This document shows, piece after piece, positions 19,054 to 28,918 of a stretch of DNA of 64,000 nucleotides (its first letter is position 1; every line of letters starts with the position of its first letter). Both the position numbers and the translations under genes were made by a program. The notes under the pieces are model-generated. The model saw only the letters and a program-made list of their open reading frames with translations. It did no database searches and was not told where the DNA came from. Source of the DNA: Falsochrobactrum tianjinense (GTDB lineage: Bacteria; Pseudomonadota; Alphaproteobacteria; Rhizobiales; Rhizobiaceae); assembly GCF_019100495.1 (NCBI RefSeq), contig NZ_JAHRVA010000001.1, positions 310,001-374,000 on the forward strand, in the 5' to 3' direction.

Positions 19054-20172
19054 ATGCGTGTTACCCTGGAGCGATCGAACCTTCTCAAATCACTTAACCA
19101 CGTCCACCGCGTCGTGGAGCGCCGCAACACAATACCGATTCTGTCCAACGTTCTTTTGCAGGCCGATGGCGCCAGCCTTGCCCTCAAGGCGACCGACCTT
19201 GATCTTGAGGTCAATGAAGCAACTGCGGCGATGGTCGAGCAGGCAGGGGCGACCACGGTTCCGGCGCATCTTCTCTATGATATCGTGCGCAAATTGCCCG
19301 ATGGCGCGGAAGTCATGCTGGCCACCAATCCCGATGGCGGTTCCATGTCGGTGGTTTCCGGCAAATCGTCTTTCCGCTTGCAATGCCTGCCGCAATCCGA
19401 TTTTCCGGAACTGACGGCGGGAGCCTTCACCCATTCTTTCCGCATCGATGCGCAGGCATTGAAGCGCCTGATTGATCGCACACAATTTGCGATCTCCACG
19501 GAAGAAACCCGCTATTATCTCAACGGCATTTATCTGCATGCCATTGAAAGCGATGGTGCGCTGAAATTGCGTGCGGTAGCGACCGACGGCCATCGCCTGG
19601 CTCGCGCTGAACTTGAAGCGCCATCGGGTGCCGAAGGCATGCCGGGCATCATCATTCCGCGCAAGACGGTCGCCGAATTGCAGAAACTGGTCGATGTGCC
19701 GGATGTGGTCGTTTCTGTCGAATTGTCGGACGCGAAAATCCGCTTCACAGTCGGCTCGGTTGTCCTGACTTCCAAGCTGATTGATGGAACCTTCCCCGAT
19801 TACCAGCGTGTCATTCCTTCCGGCAATGACAAGAAACTCACCATCAGCCGTCAGGATTTCGCGGCTTCCGTGGATCGCGTTTCGACCATATCGAGCGAGC
19901 GGGGCCGTGCGGTCAAGCTTTCCATTGGCGATGGCCTGCTCACATTGACGGTCAACAACCCCGATTCCGGCAGTGCGACCGATGAGCTTGCGGCGGATTA
20001 CGATGCCGATCCGCTCGATATCGGTTTCAATTCCAAATATCTGCTCGACATCACCAGCCAGCTTTCCGGTTCCGATGCCATCTTCATGCTGGCGGATGCC
20101 GGTTCTCCGACGCTGGTGCGCGATACAGGTGATGAAGACGTCCTTTACGTGCTCATGCCGATGCGTGTTTAA
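19054..20172 (+). CDS. dnaN: DNA polymerase III beta subunit (sliding clamp)
   Basis: DnaN is the ring-shaped clamp that tethers polymerases to DNA. The 372-aa product has three clamp domains: MRVTLERSNLLKSLNHVHRVVERRNTIPILSNVLL at the start, RYYLNGIYLH in the second, and YLLDI near 335 in the third, ending in VLMPMRV, the usual hydrophobic C-terminus beside the partner-binding pocket. I chose the ATG at 19054; a TTG 11 codons upstream is in frame but adds non-family sequence. The gap to recF is 11 nt, so dnaN-recF is an operon. Confidence 0.97.
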   Translation: MRVTLERSNLLKSLNHVHRVVERRNTIPILSNVLLQADGASLALKATDLDLEVNEATAAMVEQAGATTVPAHLLYDIVRKLPDGAEVMLATNPDGGSMSVVSGKSSFRLQCLPQSDFPELTAGAFTHSFRIDAQALKRLIDRTQFAISTEETRYYLNGIYLHAIESDGALKLRAVATDGHRLARAELEAPSGAEGMPGIIIPRKTVAELQKLVDVPDVVVSVELSDAKIRFTVGSVVLTSKLIDGTFPDYQRVIPSGNDKKLTISRQDFAASVDRVSTISSERGRAVKLSIGDGLLTLTVNNPDSGSATDELAADYDADPLDIGFNSKYLLDITSQLSGSDAIFMLADAGSPTLVRDTGDEDVLYVLMPMRV

Positions 20173-20183
20173 AGAACGGGATC

Positions 20184-21338
20184 GTGACCACCGCCGAGCC
20201 TGAACAAAGCCGTCCGGATCGAGTTTCGGTCCGGCGGCTTAAACTTGTCAGTTTCCGCAATTATGCGGAACTAGCCCTGCCGCTTGGCCCCGGCCATGTG
20301 GTGCTGACCGGGGAAAACGGCTCTGGAAAAACCAATCTGATCGAGGCTGTTTCGTTTCTGTCGCCGGGCAGGGGCCTGCGCCGAGCCGCTTACGATGATG
20401 TGGCGCGCAGCGGCAGCGGCGATGGCTTTGCCATTCACGCCACGCTCGATTGCATGAGCTATGGCGAGGCCAATATTGGCACTGGCACGGCGGGCAATAG
20501 CGAAGGGGGGCGCAAGGTTCGCATTAATGGTGCCGCGGCTTCCGGTGACGAATTGCTCGATTATGCGCGCATCCTCTGGATCGTCCCCGCCATGGATGGA
20601 CTGTTCACCGGCGGTGCATCGGAACGGCGGCGTTTTCTCGACCGCATGGTACTGGCTATCGACACAGTTCATGGCAAGCGCGTTCTCGATTATGAAAAAG
20701 CCATGCGCAGCCGCAACCGGTTGCTAAACGATGGCATGAATGACGAGCGCTGGCTCGACGCCATCGAAAATCAGATGGCGGAACTGGGCATCGCCATTGC
20801 CGCTGCGCGTGCCGAGGCCATGCGGCTGATTGCTGCCATGATCGAAAAGCTTCCCGCCGAGGGTCCGTTTCCGAAAGCCGACTGCTTTCTGGAAGGGGCG
20901 CTGGAGCAGCGGATCGGCGTCGAGGCGGCACTCGATCTGGAAGAGGATTATCGCCGCACCTTGCGGGATGGAAGACTGCGCGATCGTGCTGCGGGCCGTA
21001 CGCTGGAGGGGCCGCACCGCACCGATCTCATCGTGCAGCACCGGCCCAAATCGATGCCCGCCGGTCTTTGCTCGACCGGCGAGCAGAAAGCGCTTTTGAT
21101 CGGCCTCATTCTGGCTCATGCGAGGCTGACGAGTGAGCTTTCCGGCATGGCCCCCATTCTCCTGCTTGATGAAATAGCCGCCCATCTCGACATGGGACGC
21201 CGTGCTGCCCTGTTCGGCATTCTCGACGATCTGGGCGGGCAGAGCTTCATGACCGGCACGGACCGGGCGCTTTTTGAAGCGCTTGAGGGTGATGCGCAAT
21301 TCTTCAATGTGTCCGCTGGCCAGCTGACCACTATTTGA
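20184..21338 (+). CDS. recF: DNA replication and repair protein RecF
   Basis: RecF is an SMC-like ATPase that helps RecOR load RecA at single-strand gaps. The 384-aa product has Walker A GENGSGKTNLIEAVSFLSPGRGLR near residue 45, the conserved WIVPAMDGLFTGGASERRRFLDRM, the ABC signature STGEQKALLIGLIL and Walker B LLLDEIAAHLD. Translation begins at GTG (20184), 11 nt after dnaN. A glycine/threonine-rich stretch (GTGTAGNSEGG, about 100) interrupts the core but keeps the frame. Confidence 0.95.
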   Translation: MTTAEPEQSRPDRVSVRRLKLVSFRNYAELALPLGPGHVVLTGENGSGKTNLIEAVSFLSPGRGLRRAAYDDVARSGSGDGFAIHATLDCMSYGEANIGTGTAGNSEGGRKVRINGAAASGDELLDYARILWIVPAMDGLFTGGASERRRFLDRMVLAIDTVHGKRVLDYEKAMRSRNRLLNDGMNDERWLDAIENQMAELGIAIAAARAEAMRLIAAMIEKLPAEGPFPKADCFLEGALEQRIGVEAALDLEEDYRRTLRDGRLRDRAAGRTLEGPHRTDLIVQHRPKSMPAGLCSTGEQKALLIGLILAHARLTSELSGMAPILLLDEIAAHLDMGRRAALFGILDDLGGQSFMTGTDRALFEALEGDAQFFNVSAGQLTTI

Positions 21339-21375
21339 GACAAAATATCCGCTGACAGCACCAGGCGGTCAGCCT

Positions 21376-22158
21376 ATGGTTGGTACTATGAATGAACCTT
21401 CAAAATCTTTTTCGTCCGAAGAACTCGAACGCTATGCGCGCCATATCGTGTTGCCCGAAATCGGCGGTCCCGGCCAGCAGAAGCTGAAAGCCGCGCGCGT
21501 ACTGGTACTTGGCGCGGGGGGGCTGGGCGCGCCGGTGCTGCAATATCTGGCGGCGGCGGGTATCGGAACACTCGGAATTATCGATGACGACACGGTTTCG
21601 CTGTCCAATCTCCAGCGGCAGGTCATCCACGAGACGGCAAGCGTCGGGCAGGCGAAGGTCGCAAGCGCGGCTGCGGCAATCGCGCGCATCAATCCGCATG
21701 TGAAGGTGGAAAGCCATGAATTTCGGCTTGATGCGCAAAACGCGCAGGCGCTGATTGCGGCTTATGATGTGGTGGTGGACGGCTCGGATAATTTCGCGAC
21801 GCGCTATGTGCTGGCCGATGCGGCAGCGGCAGCACAGCGCCCGCTGGTGACAGCGGCCATTGGCCGTTTCGATGGCACGATTACGGTTCTCAAACCTTAT
21901 GAAAAAGGCGCGGATGGCTTGCCCAATCCCTCCTATCGCGATCTTTTCCCGCAAGCACCGCCACCCGGAACGGTTCCGAGCTGTGCCGAGGCTGGCGTAT
22001 TGGGCGTTCTGCCGGGCGTCATGGGCAGTCTTGAAGCGATGGAAGTCATCAAGCTTGTTGCGGGCATAGGAGAGCCGCTGGTCGGGCGGCTGCTCCTCTA
22101 TAATGCCTTGACGGCGCGTTTTGAAACCATCCGTTACAAGGCGGCGAAACGCCCCTGA
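21376..22158 (+). CDS. moeB: MoeB/ThiF-family sulfur-carrier adenylyltransferase lacking zinc cysteines
   Basis: The product is an E1-like enzyme that adenylates the C-terminal glycine of MoaD or ThiS for molybdopterin or thiazole synthesis. The 260-aa protein has the ATP site VLVLGAGGLGAPVLQYLAAAGIG, the DDDTVSLSNLQRQ motif and the conserved C203 of PSCAEAGVLG. The two zinc-binding Cys pairs of E. coli MoeB are missing: the first reads SYRD and the C-terminal one is absent because the protein ends RYKAAKRP. Start may be the ATG at 21376 or 21388. It converges with ghrA 6 nt away. MoeB versus ThiF cannot be settled from context. Confidence 0.8.
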   Translation: MVGTMNEPSKSFSSEELERYARHIVLPEIGGPGQQKLKAARVLVLGAGGLGAPVLQYLAAAGIGTLGIIDDDTVSLSNLQRQVIHETASVGQAKVASAAAAIARINPHVKVESHEFRLDAQNAQALIAAYDVVVDGSDNFATRYVLADAAAAAQRPLVTAAIGRFDGTITVLKPYEKGADGLPNPSYRDLFPQAPPPGTVPSCAEAGVLGVLPGVMGSLEAMEVIKLVAGIGEPLVGRLLLYNALTARFETIRYKAAKRP

Positions 22159-22164
22159 CGGCTT

Positions 22165-23124
22165 TCAGTACTGCGTTGCGCGGTCCACGACATGTTCGAG
22201 CGTCCCGTCGCGTTCGAAGGCATCGATCTGGCGGATGATCTGCGGAACAATCGCCGCCGCCGAAGAGCTTGCCGCGGCATGGGGCGTGATCGTCACCCGC
22301 GGATGGGTCCAGAGCGGGCTGTCGGCAGGCAACGGTTCCTGGTTGAACACATCGAGCGTTACGGCTGAAAGCAGGCCGCGATCAAGTGCGGCCAGAATAT
22401 CGGCCTCGTTCTGCAAGCCGCCGCGGCCGGCATTGATAAGCACCGGCGCGCCCAGCGGCCCGTCGCTTTTGAGCTGGGCGAACATCGACATGGACAATAT
22501 ACCCTTCGTGTCGGGCGTCAGCGGCAGAAGGCACACGAAAATATCGGCGGATGCGAGGAAGGGCGCAAAGCCGTCCTTGCCGTGAAATGTCGTCACGCCC
22601 TTGATCTCATTCGGGCGGCGGCTCCAGCCGGTAATGTTGAAGCCCAGTGTTTTCAGCTTGTCGGCGGCATCGCGTCCCAGCACGCCCAGCCCCAGAATGC
22701 CCACCGTCACTTCATGGGCGGCGGGCTGGCGCGGATCTTCGTGCCAGACGCGGTTTTGCTGCTGTTTGCGATAGATCGACCCGAAGCGATGATGATCAAG
22801 CACCTGCCAGACGACATATTCGGTCATGCGCATGGTCAGATCGTCGGAAATAACGCGCACCAGCGGCACATCGGGAATATGCGGATCGTGAAATACATGG
22901 TCGACGCCTGCGCCCAGCGAAAAAATGACCTTGAGATTGGGCAGATTGGCCAGCGAGCCGGGCTTCTGTTTCCACACCAGCGCATATTCGATTGAAGGAT
23001 CGTTTTCCGCGCGTTCGGTCACGACCTTGCGACCGGGCGCATGTTCCCGGAACATTTCGAGCCAGCTTTGCGCATTCCAGTTGGTCAGCGCCAGAAGGAT
23101 ATTCCCCTGATTGTTGTCGCTCAT
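22165..23124 (-). CDS. ghrA: Glyoxylate/hydroxypyruvate reductase A (GhrA-like)
   Basis: The product is an NADPH-linked reductase of glyoxylate and hydroxypyruvate, in the D-2-hydroxyacid dehydrogenase superfamily. The 319-aa protein shows GAGVDHVFHDP (substrate loop), GILGLGVLGRDAADKL (nucleotide fold), INAGRGGLQNEADIL (catalytic Arg) and TPHAAASS (His), the GhrA rather than SerA form. Its ATG shares one base with the yejF stop (TAATG), so it is the last gene of the yej operon. That link is conserved in some Rhizobiales; a shared function is not obvious. Confidence 0.87.
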   Translation of the reverse strand: MSDNNQGNILLALTNWNAQSWLEMFREHAPGRKVVTERAENDPSIEYALVWKQKPGSLANLPNLKVIFSLGAGVDHVFHDPHIPDVPLVRVISDDLTMRMTEYVVWQVLDHHRFGSIYRKQQQNRVWHEDPRQPAAHEVTVGILGLGVLGRDAADKLKTLGFNITGWSRRPNEIKGVTTFHGKDGFAPFLASADIFVCLLPLTPDTKGILSMSMFAQLKSDGPLGAPVLINAGRGGLQNEADILAALDRGLLSAVTLDVFNQEPLPADSPLWTHPRVTITPHAAASSSAAAIVPQIIRQIDAFERDGTLEHVVDRATQY

Positions 23125-24761
23125 TATTTAATTCCTCCTTCAGTGGCCTCCATATGGAAGGCCGCAGCCATCAGTGTTCTGGTGTAGTCTGTCTTGGGGC
23201 TGGCGAAGATTTCCTTTGCCGTTCCATATTCCACCGCCTTGCCATTGCGCATCACCAGCACGTCATTGGCGAGCGCCCGCACCACTTTCAGGTCGTGGCT
23301 GATGAAAAGATAGGCGAGATCGTGTTTCTTCTGCAATGCGCGCAAAAGATCGACGACCTGTGCCTGCACGCTCATATCGAGCGCCGATGTCGGCTCGTCC
23401 AGCATGACGAATTTGGGGTTGAGCACCATGGCGCGCGCAATGGCGACGCGCTGGCGTTGCCCACCGGAGAATTCATGCGGATAGCGAAAGCGGCTTTCGG
23501 GATCGAGGTTCACTTCGTTGAGCGCCGCTATCACGCGCTGGTCGCGCTCATCGGCGGACAGCTTCGGCTCGTGCACCAGAAGCCCTTCGGCAATGATATC
23601 GGCGATGGTCATGCGCGGGCTGAGTGAGCCGAACGGGTCCTGAAACACGATCTGCATCTCGCGTCGCAGCGGGCGCATGTCACTGAAGCTGAATTTTGCG
23701 ATATCGCGCCCGTCAAAGCGGGTTTCTCCTCTGGAAGAAATCATGCGCGACAGCGCCAGTCCGAGCGTGGTCTTGCCTGAACCCGATTCACCCACGACTC
23801 CGAGCGTCTGGCCGGCGCGCAATTCCACATCGATACCGTCAACAGCCTTCACATGGTCGACGGTCCTGCGCAAAAACCCTTTTTTGATCGGAAACCAGAC
23901 ACGTATATCTTTGCCTTCCATCACTTTTCTGGCGGAAAGATCGGCCCGTGGCGGCTCGCCCTTTGGCTCCGCGGCAAGCAAATGTCTGGTATAGGGATGC
24001 TGCGGATTGTCGAAAATTTCCTGCGTCGGACCGCTTTCTACGATCTTGCCGTTGCTCATCACGCAAACGCGGTCGGCGATCTTACGCACGATGCCCAGAT
24101 CATGCGTGATGAACAGCATCGACATGCCCTGCGCGTTCTTGAGATCGGCCAGAAGCTGCAATATCTGCGCCTGTACGGTCACGTCGAGTGCGGTGGTTGG
24201 CTCGTCTGCAATCAGCAGTTTGGGCTTGTTGGCAAGCGCCATGGCGATCATGACGCGCTGGCGCTGCCCGCCCGAAAGCTGGTGCGGGAAGGCGGCAAGC
24301 CGCTTTTCCGGTTCGCGTATGCCAACTTCGTTCAGGAGTTCCAGCGTCCTTTTTCGCGCGGCCTGCTCCCCCATGCCCTGATGCATTTTCAGGATTTCGC
24401 CGACCTGCCGCTCGACCGAATGCAGCGGATTGAGCGAGGTCATCGGCTCCTGAAAAATCATTGTGATGTCATTGCCGCGTACGCGCCGCAGTTCCGGCTC
24501 CTGTGCTTTCATCAGATCCTGCCCGTCGAAAAGGATTTCGCCGGAAGGATGGCTGGCGGCCGGATAGGGCAGGAGCTTGAGCACGGAAAGCGCGGAGACG
24601 GATTTGCCCGAGCCCGATTCGCCCACAAGCGCCACGGTTTCGCCCTGGCCTATGTCGAAGGATATGTGATCGACGGCAATGCGCTCCTCGCCATTCTGGC
24701 GAAAGGCGACGGAAAGATCGCGGATCGAAAGCAGGTTTGTGTTGTTCATCGCTCCGCTCAT
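23124..24761 (-). CDS. yejF: ABC transporter ATPase, fused duplicate (YejF)
   Basis: This is the energy-coupling subunit of the Yej oligopeptide/microcin-type importer. The 545-aa protein contains two complete ABC modules in tandem: Walker A GESGSGKSVSAL with signature LSGGQRQRVMIAMAL and Walker B LLIADEPTTALD in the first half, then GESGSGKTTLGL, FSGGQRQRVAIARAM and VMLDEPTSALD in the second. This OppD-OppF-like fusion is the YejF form. The start overlaps the yejE stop by 4 nt (ATGA). It acts at the cytoplasmic face with YejB and YejE. Confidence 0.93.
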   Translation of the reverse strand: MSGAMNNTNLLSIRDLSVAFRQNGEERIAVDHISFDIGQGETVALVGESGSGKSVSALSVLKLLPYPAASHPSGEILFDGQDLMKAQEPELRRVRGNDITMIFQEPMTSLNPLHSVERQVGEILKMHQGMGEQAARKRTLELLNEVGIREPEKRLAAFPHQLSGGQRQRVMIAMALANKPKLLIADEPTTALDVTVQAQILQLLADLKNAQGMSMLFITHDLGIVRKIADRVCVMSNGKIVESGPTQEIFDNPQHPYTRHLLAAEPKGEPPRADLSARKVMEGKDIRVWFPIKKGFLRRTVDHVKAVDGIDVELRAGQTLGVVGESGSGKTTLGLALSRMISSRGETRFDGRDIAKFSFSDMRPLRREMQIVFQDPFGSLSPRMTIADIIAEGLLVHEPKLSADERDQRVIAALNEVNLDPESRFRYPHEFSGGQRQRVAIARAMVLNPKFVMLDEPTSALDMSVQAQVVDLLRALQKKHDLAYLFISHDLKVVRALANDVLVMRNGKAVEYGTAKEIFASPKTDYTRTLMAAAFHMEATEGGIK

Positions 24762-25897
24762 TGAAATGCCTTTCGCGGATCGAAGGCGTCGCGGGTTGCT
24801 TCACCGATGAAAATCAGCAGCGAAAGCATCAGCGAGATCACCACGAAGCCGGTCATGCCCAGCCAGGGGGCTTGCAGATTGTTCTTGCCCTGCGCGAGCA
24901 ACTCACCGAGCGAAGCCGAACCAGGCGGCAGGCCGAAGCCGAGAAAGTCGAGCGAGGTCAGCGTGGTGATCGAGCCGTTGAGGATAAAGGGCAGGAAGGT
25001 CAGCGTCGCAACCATGGCATTGGGCAGCAGATGCCGCCACATGATGGTGCCGTTTTTCACGCCGAGTGCGCGCGCGGCATTTACATATTCGAAATTGCGC
25101 GCGCGCAGGAATTCGGCGCGCACCACGCCCACGAAGGCTACCCATGAAAACAAAAGCATGATGCCCAGAAGCACCCAGAATCCGGGTGGTAATATAGCCG
25201 CGATGATCAGCAGCAGATAAAGCACGGGGATGGATGACCAGATTTCGATGAAGCGTTGGAAAATCAGATCGACCCAGCCGCCGAAATAGCCCTGTACCGC
25301 ACCTGCGCTCACGCCGATAATGGCGGAAAAGAAGGTGAGGATCAGCCCGAAAAGCACCGAAATGCGAAAGCCATAGAGGGCGCGCGCAAAGACATCGCGC
25401 GCCTGATCATCGGTGCCGAGCCAGTTCCAGTTGCCGGTAATACAGTTGGGGTCATCAACGCCGAGCGGATAGCGCTGGCAGCGCTCTTCCTTGGAATAAA
25501 GCCAGAATGGCTTTGAGGGGGCCGCTTCGGGAATATCATTATTGACGGTATTGTAGGAGTAACGCACCGGTGGCCAGATCGCCCAGCCGTGGCTCTCGAT
25601 CTCGTCTTGTATCATAGGATCGCGATAGTCGGTTACGGCATAAAAGCCGCCAAATTTCTCTTCCGGATAATCGACAAAAACCGGAGCCAGCAGCTCGCCT
25701 TTGTAGGAGACGAGAATGGGCCGGTCATTGGCGATGAACTCGGAACCAAGTGCCGCGATGAGCAGGAACAGGAAAATCCACAACGACCAGTAACCGCGCT
25801 TGTTGGCCTTGAAATTCTGCCAGCGACGGCGATTGAGCGGCGAAAGAAACGGGCGCTTGACGGGCGCGGCAACAGGGGCAAGGGTTGTGTCACTCAT
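24758..25897 (-). CDS. yejE: ABC transporter permease YejE
   Basis: The product is an inner-membrane permease of 379 aa. After a cytosolic N-terminus ([26 protein letters not shown]) comes a first membrane helix (YWSLWIFLFLLIAALGSEFIA), a long periplasmic loop of about 140 residues, and then five helices with the EAA-type coupling loop around ARALGVKNGTIMWRHLLPNA. The frame is open far upstream inside yejB, but the real start is the ATG at 25897, which shares one base with the yejB stop (TGATG). It overlaps yejF by 4 nt. Confidence 0.93.
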   Translation of the reverse strand: MSDTTLAPVAAPVKRPFLSPLNRRRWQNFKANKRGYWSLWIFLFLLIAALGSEFIANDRPILVSYKGELLAPVFVDYPEEKFGGFYAVTDYRDPMIQDEIESHGWAIWPPVRYSYNTVNNDIPEAAPSKPFWLYSKEERCQRYPLGVDDPNCITGNWNWLGTDDQARDVFARALYGFRISVLFGLILTFFSAIIGVSAGAVQGYFGGWVDLIFQRFIEIWSSIPVLYLLLIIAAILPPGFWVLLGIMLLFSWVAFVGVVRAEFLRARNFEYVNAARALGVKNGTIMWRHLLPNAMVATLTFLPFILNGSITTLTSLDFLGFGLPPGSASLGELLAQGKNNLQAPWLGMTGFVVISLMLSLLIFIGEATRDAFDPRKAFQ

Positions 25898-26994
25898 CAC
25901 ACATCCCTCCGCTCGAAGTCGATGCGCGGGTCGATCCACGTATAGGTGAGATCGGAGAGAAGCCCGACCAGAAGGCCGATCAGTGAGAAGATGTAAAGAT
26001 TGGCGAAGACCACAGGATAATCGCGATTGATGATCGACTGATAGCCGAGCAGGCCCAGCCCATCGAGCGAGAAGATGGTTTCGATCAGCAGCGAGCCGGT
26101 AAAGAAGGCCGAGATGAAGGCGCCCGGAAAACCGGCGATCACGATCAGCATCGCATTGCGGAAAACATGGCGGTAAAGCACCTGGTTCTCGGTCAGTCCC
26201 TTGGCACGCGCAGTGGTCACATATTGCTTGCGGATTTCCTCCAGAAACGAGTTCTTGGTCAGAAGCGTCGTCGTGGCGAAAGCCGAAAGCACCAATGCCG
26301 TCACCGGCAGCGCCATATGCCACAGATAATCGCCGATCTTTTCCCAGAACGACATTTGCGCGAAATCAGGCGAGGTGATGCCGCGCAGCGGGAACCAGTC
26401 GAAAAACGAGCCGCCGGCAAAAAGCACGATCAGGAGGATGGCGAACAAAAAGCTCGGAATCGCATAGCCGACGATGATGACCGCGCTGGTCCACGTGTCG
26501 AAGCGCGAGCCATCCTTGATCGCCTTGCGGATGCCCAGCGGTATCGAGATGACATAGGACAGCAGAGTGAGCCACAGCCCGAGCGAAATCGAAACCGGCA
26601 TTTTTTCTTTGATGAGATCGATCACGCTGATATCGCGAAAATAGCTGTCTCCGAAATCGAAACGCAGATAGTTCCACAACATCAGACCGAAGCGTTCCAG
26701 TGGCGGCTTGTCGAAGCCGAACTGCTTCTCCAGTTCCGCTATGAATTGCGGGTCCAGTCCCTGCGCACCGCGATACCTGGAATTGACCGAGCCGCTATCC
26801 ATGCTGTTCTGGCCGAAATCGCTGCCCCCGCCCGAAAGGCGGTCGAGCGCATCGCCGCCCTGGCCTGAAAGCTGCGCGATCACGCGCTCCACCGGGCCGC
26901 CTGGGGCGAACTGCACGACAGCGAAAGAAATGGCCATGATGCCCAGGATTGTCGGGATCATCAAAAGCAGGCGGCGTAGAATATAAGCGCCCAT
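25897..26994 (-). CDS. yejB: ABC transporter permease YejB
   Basis: The product is the second inner-membrane permease of the Yej importer. It is 365 aa from the ATG at 26994, which reproduces the MGAYxxRRLLLxIPT start of E. coli YejB; an ATG six codons earlier is also possible. Helix 1 ([28 protein letters not shown]) is followed by a periplasmic loop with a Gly/Ser-rich stretch ([23 protein letters not shown]), then the usual permease core with [22 protein letters not shown], the EAA loop. It partners with yejE. Confidence 0.93.
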   Translation of the reverse strand: MGAYILRRLLLMIPTILGIMAISFAVVQFAPGGPVERVIAQLSGQGGDALDRLSGGGSDFGQNSMDSGSVNSRYRGAQGLDPQFIAELEKQFGFDKPPLERFGLMLWNYLRFDFGDSYFRDISVIDLIKEKMPVSISLGLWLTLLSYVISIPLGIRKAIKDGSRFDTWTSAVIIVGYAIPSFLFAILLIVLFAGGSFFDWFPLRGITSPDFAQMSFWEKIGDYLWHMALPVTALVLSAFATTTLLTKNSFLEEIRKQYVTTARAKGLTENQVLYRHVFRNAMLIVIAGFPGAFISAFFTGSLLIETIFSLDGLGLLGYQSIINRDYPVVFANLYIFSLIGLLVGLLSDLTYTWIDPRIDFERRDV

Positions 26995-27033
26995 CAGTCT
27001 TTTCTGCCCCACATTTCAGTTCTGTATTTCTTC

Positions 27034-28908
27034 CTATGGCTTGCCAACAGCTTTTGCCTTTTCTTCATCGAGCCACCAGAGCGTCTCCACCGGAAAGCCG
27101 TAATCGGGTTTTGGCTCCTTGAAGCCGAAGCGGTCCCAATAGGCTACGAGGTGATTCGCCGCTGTCCAATTTGGAATCCAGTCGCGCCGGATACGCAAGT
27201 ACCGATCGAGCACCCGGATCGTTGCAACCAGTTCGTCGCGCGTGGAAACGGTCCCCACATTGTCGATCAGGGCATCAATCAGCGGATCGGCCGTACCGGG
27301 CAGATTATAGCTGCCGGGCGTTTTTGCGGCTTGCGAGCCGAACATGCCCGCAAGCGATTCCTTTGTCGGTGTCGCACCGAACTGCATGGCGATGCCCACC
27401 ATGTCGAATTGGAAATCCTGCATGCGCGCCTGATATTGGCTGGGGTCCACCAGCCGCAAGCTGGCGTCGATGCCGATGGCACGCATTTTTTGTATGAAGG
27501 GATTGTAAACGCGGGTGAAACTTTCGGAATTGCTCAGGATCTCCAGCGAGAACTTTGATCCATCGCGATCATGGAACTGGCCCTTCTCGCGCTGGAAACC
27601 CGCCGCCTGCATCAATTCGATGGCGCGCGCGAATTGCTTGCGATCACGCCCTGTTCCGTCGGAAACGGGCATGAGAACCGCTTTGCCGAACATCGCATCC
27701 GGTAATTTGCCGCGATAGCGCTCTAGCACCTTCATCTCGTCCGGCGTCGGCAGGCCGGTGGCCTGAAAATCCGAACCATTGAAGCAGGATTGCGAGCGTT
27801 GATAGGTGCCGTAAAACAGGTTCTCGTTGGTCCATTCGAAATCAAAACACAGGCTGATGGCCTCGCGCACGCGCGGATCGCGAAAGCGCTTGCGCCGCTG
27901 GTTGAGTGCCCAGCCCTGCATTAGCGGGCGTTTTTCTCTGGGAAATGTGCGCTTGATAATTTTCTTTTGCCGTATGGTGGGAAAATCATAACCCGTCGCC
28001 CAGTTCTTGGAAACATTCTCCTGCCGAAAGTCGATGTTTCCTTTTTTGAAAGCTTCGAATTCCGGCTGGCGGTCGCGGTAGAATTCGATGCGGATGTGGT
28101 CAAAATGATTGAAGCCGCGCTGCACCGGCAGTTCTGCGGCCCAATAATCCTTGACACGGTCATATTCGATGAATTCGCCTGCGGCGAATTTACCGACGCG
28201 ATAGGCGCCGGAGCCGGGTATGGGTTCCATGGAGGTGGCCTCGAAATCGCGCCCTTCAAGCCATTTTTGCGGCAGTATGGGCAGAACAACCGCATTCAGA
28301 ATGGCGCTGGGGCCGCGCCCGGCGGCAAAATGCATCCGCACGGCGCCTCTTTCCGTCTCCTCTACAGTTTCGAGTGCGGCAAGGCTTTGCCTTATGTGCG
28401 GGTGGCCTTTCTCTTGCAGAATCCTGTAGGTGAAAACCACATCCTTCGCCTTGATGGGCGAGCCATCGTGAAAGCGTGCTTCCTCGCGCAGCTTGAATGT
28501 GCATGTCTGGCGATCTTCGGAAAGTGTCACGCTTTGCGCGATCAGGCCATAGACCGAATCGGGTTCGTCCAGCGCCGGAGCCATTAGGCTGTCGAAGGTT
28601 AGCTCCATGCGCGGCGGCGCGTCGCCCTTGAAAGTGAGACTGTTGAGCGTGTTGAAGGTCTGCGTGTTCTGGTTCCACAGCCATGTCGAGGGCGCGAGCG
28701 TGAAGGTGCCGCCCTTGGGTGCATTCGGGCTGGCATAGTCGAAATGGCTGAAATCGGGGCCGTATTTCAGCTCGCCGAAGGCCGAAAGCCCATGCAAAGG
28801 CGTGGCGGTCGGCAGAAGCGCGAAAGCCTTTTCAGGCAGCATCGCACTCAGGACGGTGCTGCCGGAAACGCCCAGAAAATAGCGGCGGTTCATGCTGGAA
28901 CTCTTCAT
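27034..28908 (-). CDS. YejA-type periplasmic solute-binding protein, Tat-like signal (copy 2)
   Basis: The product is a family 5 extracellular solute-binding protein of 624 aa, the class that delivers oligopeptides to OppB/C-type permeases. The N-terminus MNRRYFLGVSGSTVLSAMLPEKAFA has a twin-arginine-like motif, so it may be exported folded. The mature part starts LHGLSAFGELKYGPDFSHFDYASPNAPKGG, the YejA signature, and contains DVVFTYRILQEKGHP. The ATG at 28908 follows GAGGGG; the open frame further up runs into the neighbour. It lies 10 nt after copy 1, with which it shares length, domain layout and repeated motifs, so the pair arose by duplication. Confidence 0.88.
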   Translation of the reverse strand: MKSSSMNRRYFLGVSGSTVLSAMLPEKAFALLPTATPLHGLSAFGELKYGPDFSHFDYASPNAPKGGTFTLAPSTWLWNQNTQTFNTLNSLTFKGDAPPRMELTFDSLMAPALDEPDSVYGLIAQSVTLSEDRQTCTFKLREEARFHDGSPIKAKDVVFTYRILQEKGHPHIRQSLAALETVEETERGAVRMHFAAGRGPSAILNAVVLPILPQKWLEGRDFEATSMEPIPGSGAYRVGKFAAGEFIEYDRVKDYWAAELPVQRGFNHFDHIRIEFYRDRQPEFEAFKKGNIDFRQENVSKNWATGYDFPTIRQKKIIKRTFPREKRPLMQGWALNQRRKRFRDPRVREAISLCFDFEWTNENLFYGTYQRSQSCFNGSDFQATGLPTPDEMKVLERYRGKLPDAMFGKAVLMPVSDGTGRDRKQFARAIELMQAAGFQREKGQFHDRDGSKFSLEILSNSESFTRVYNPFIQKMRAIGIDASLRLVDPSQYQARMQDFQFDMVGIAMQFGATPTKESLAGMFGSQAAKTPGSYNLPGTADPLIDALIDNVGTVSTRDELVATIRVLDRYLRIRRDWIPNWTAANHLVAYWDRFGFKEPKPDYGFPVETLWWLDEEKAKAVGKP

Positions 28909-28918
28909 TCCCCTCGCC

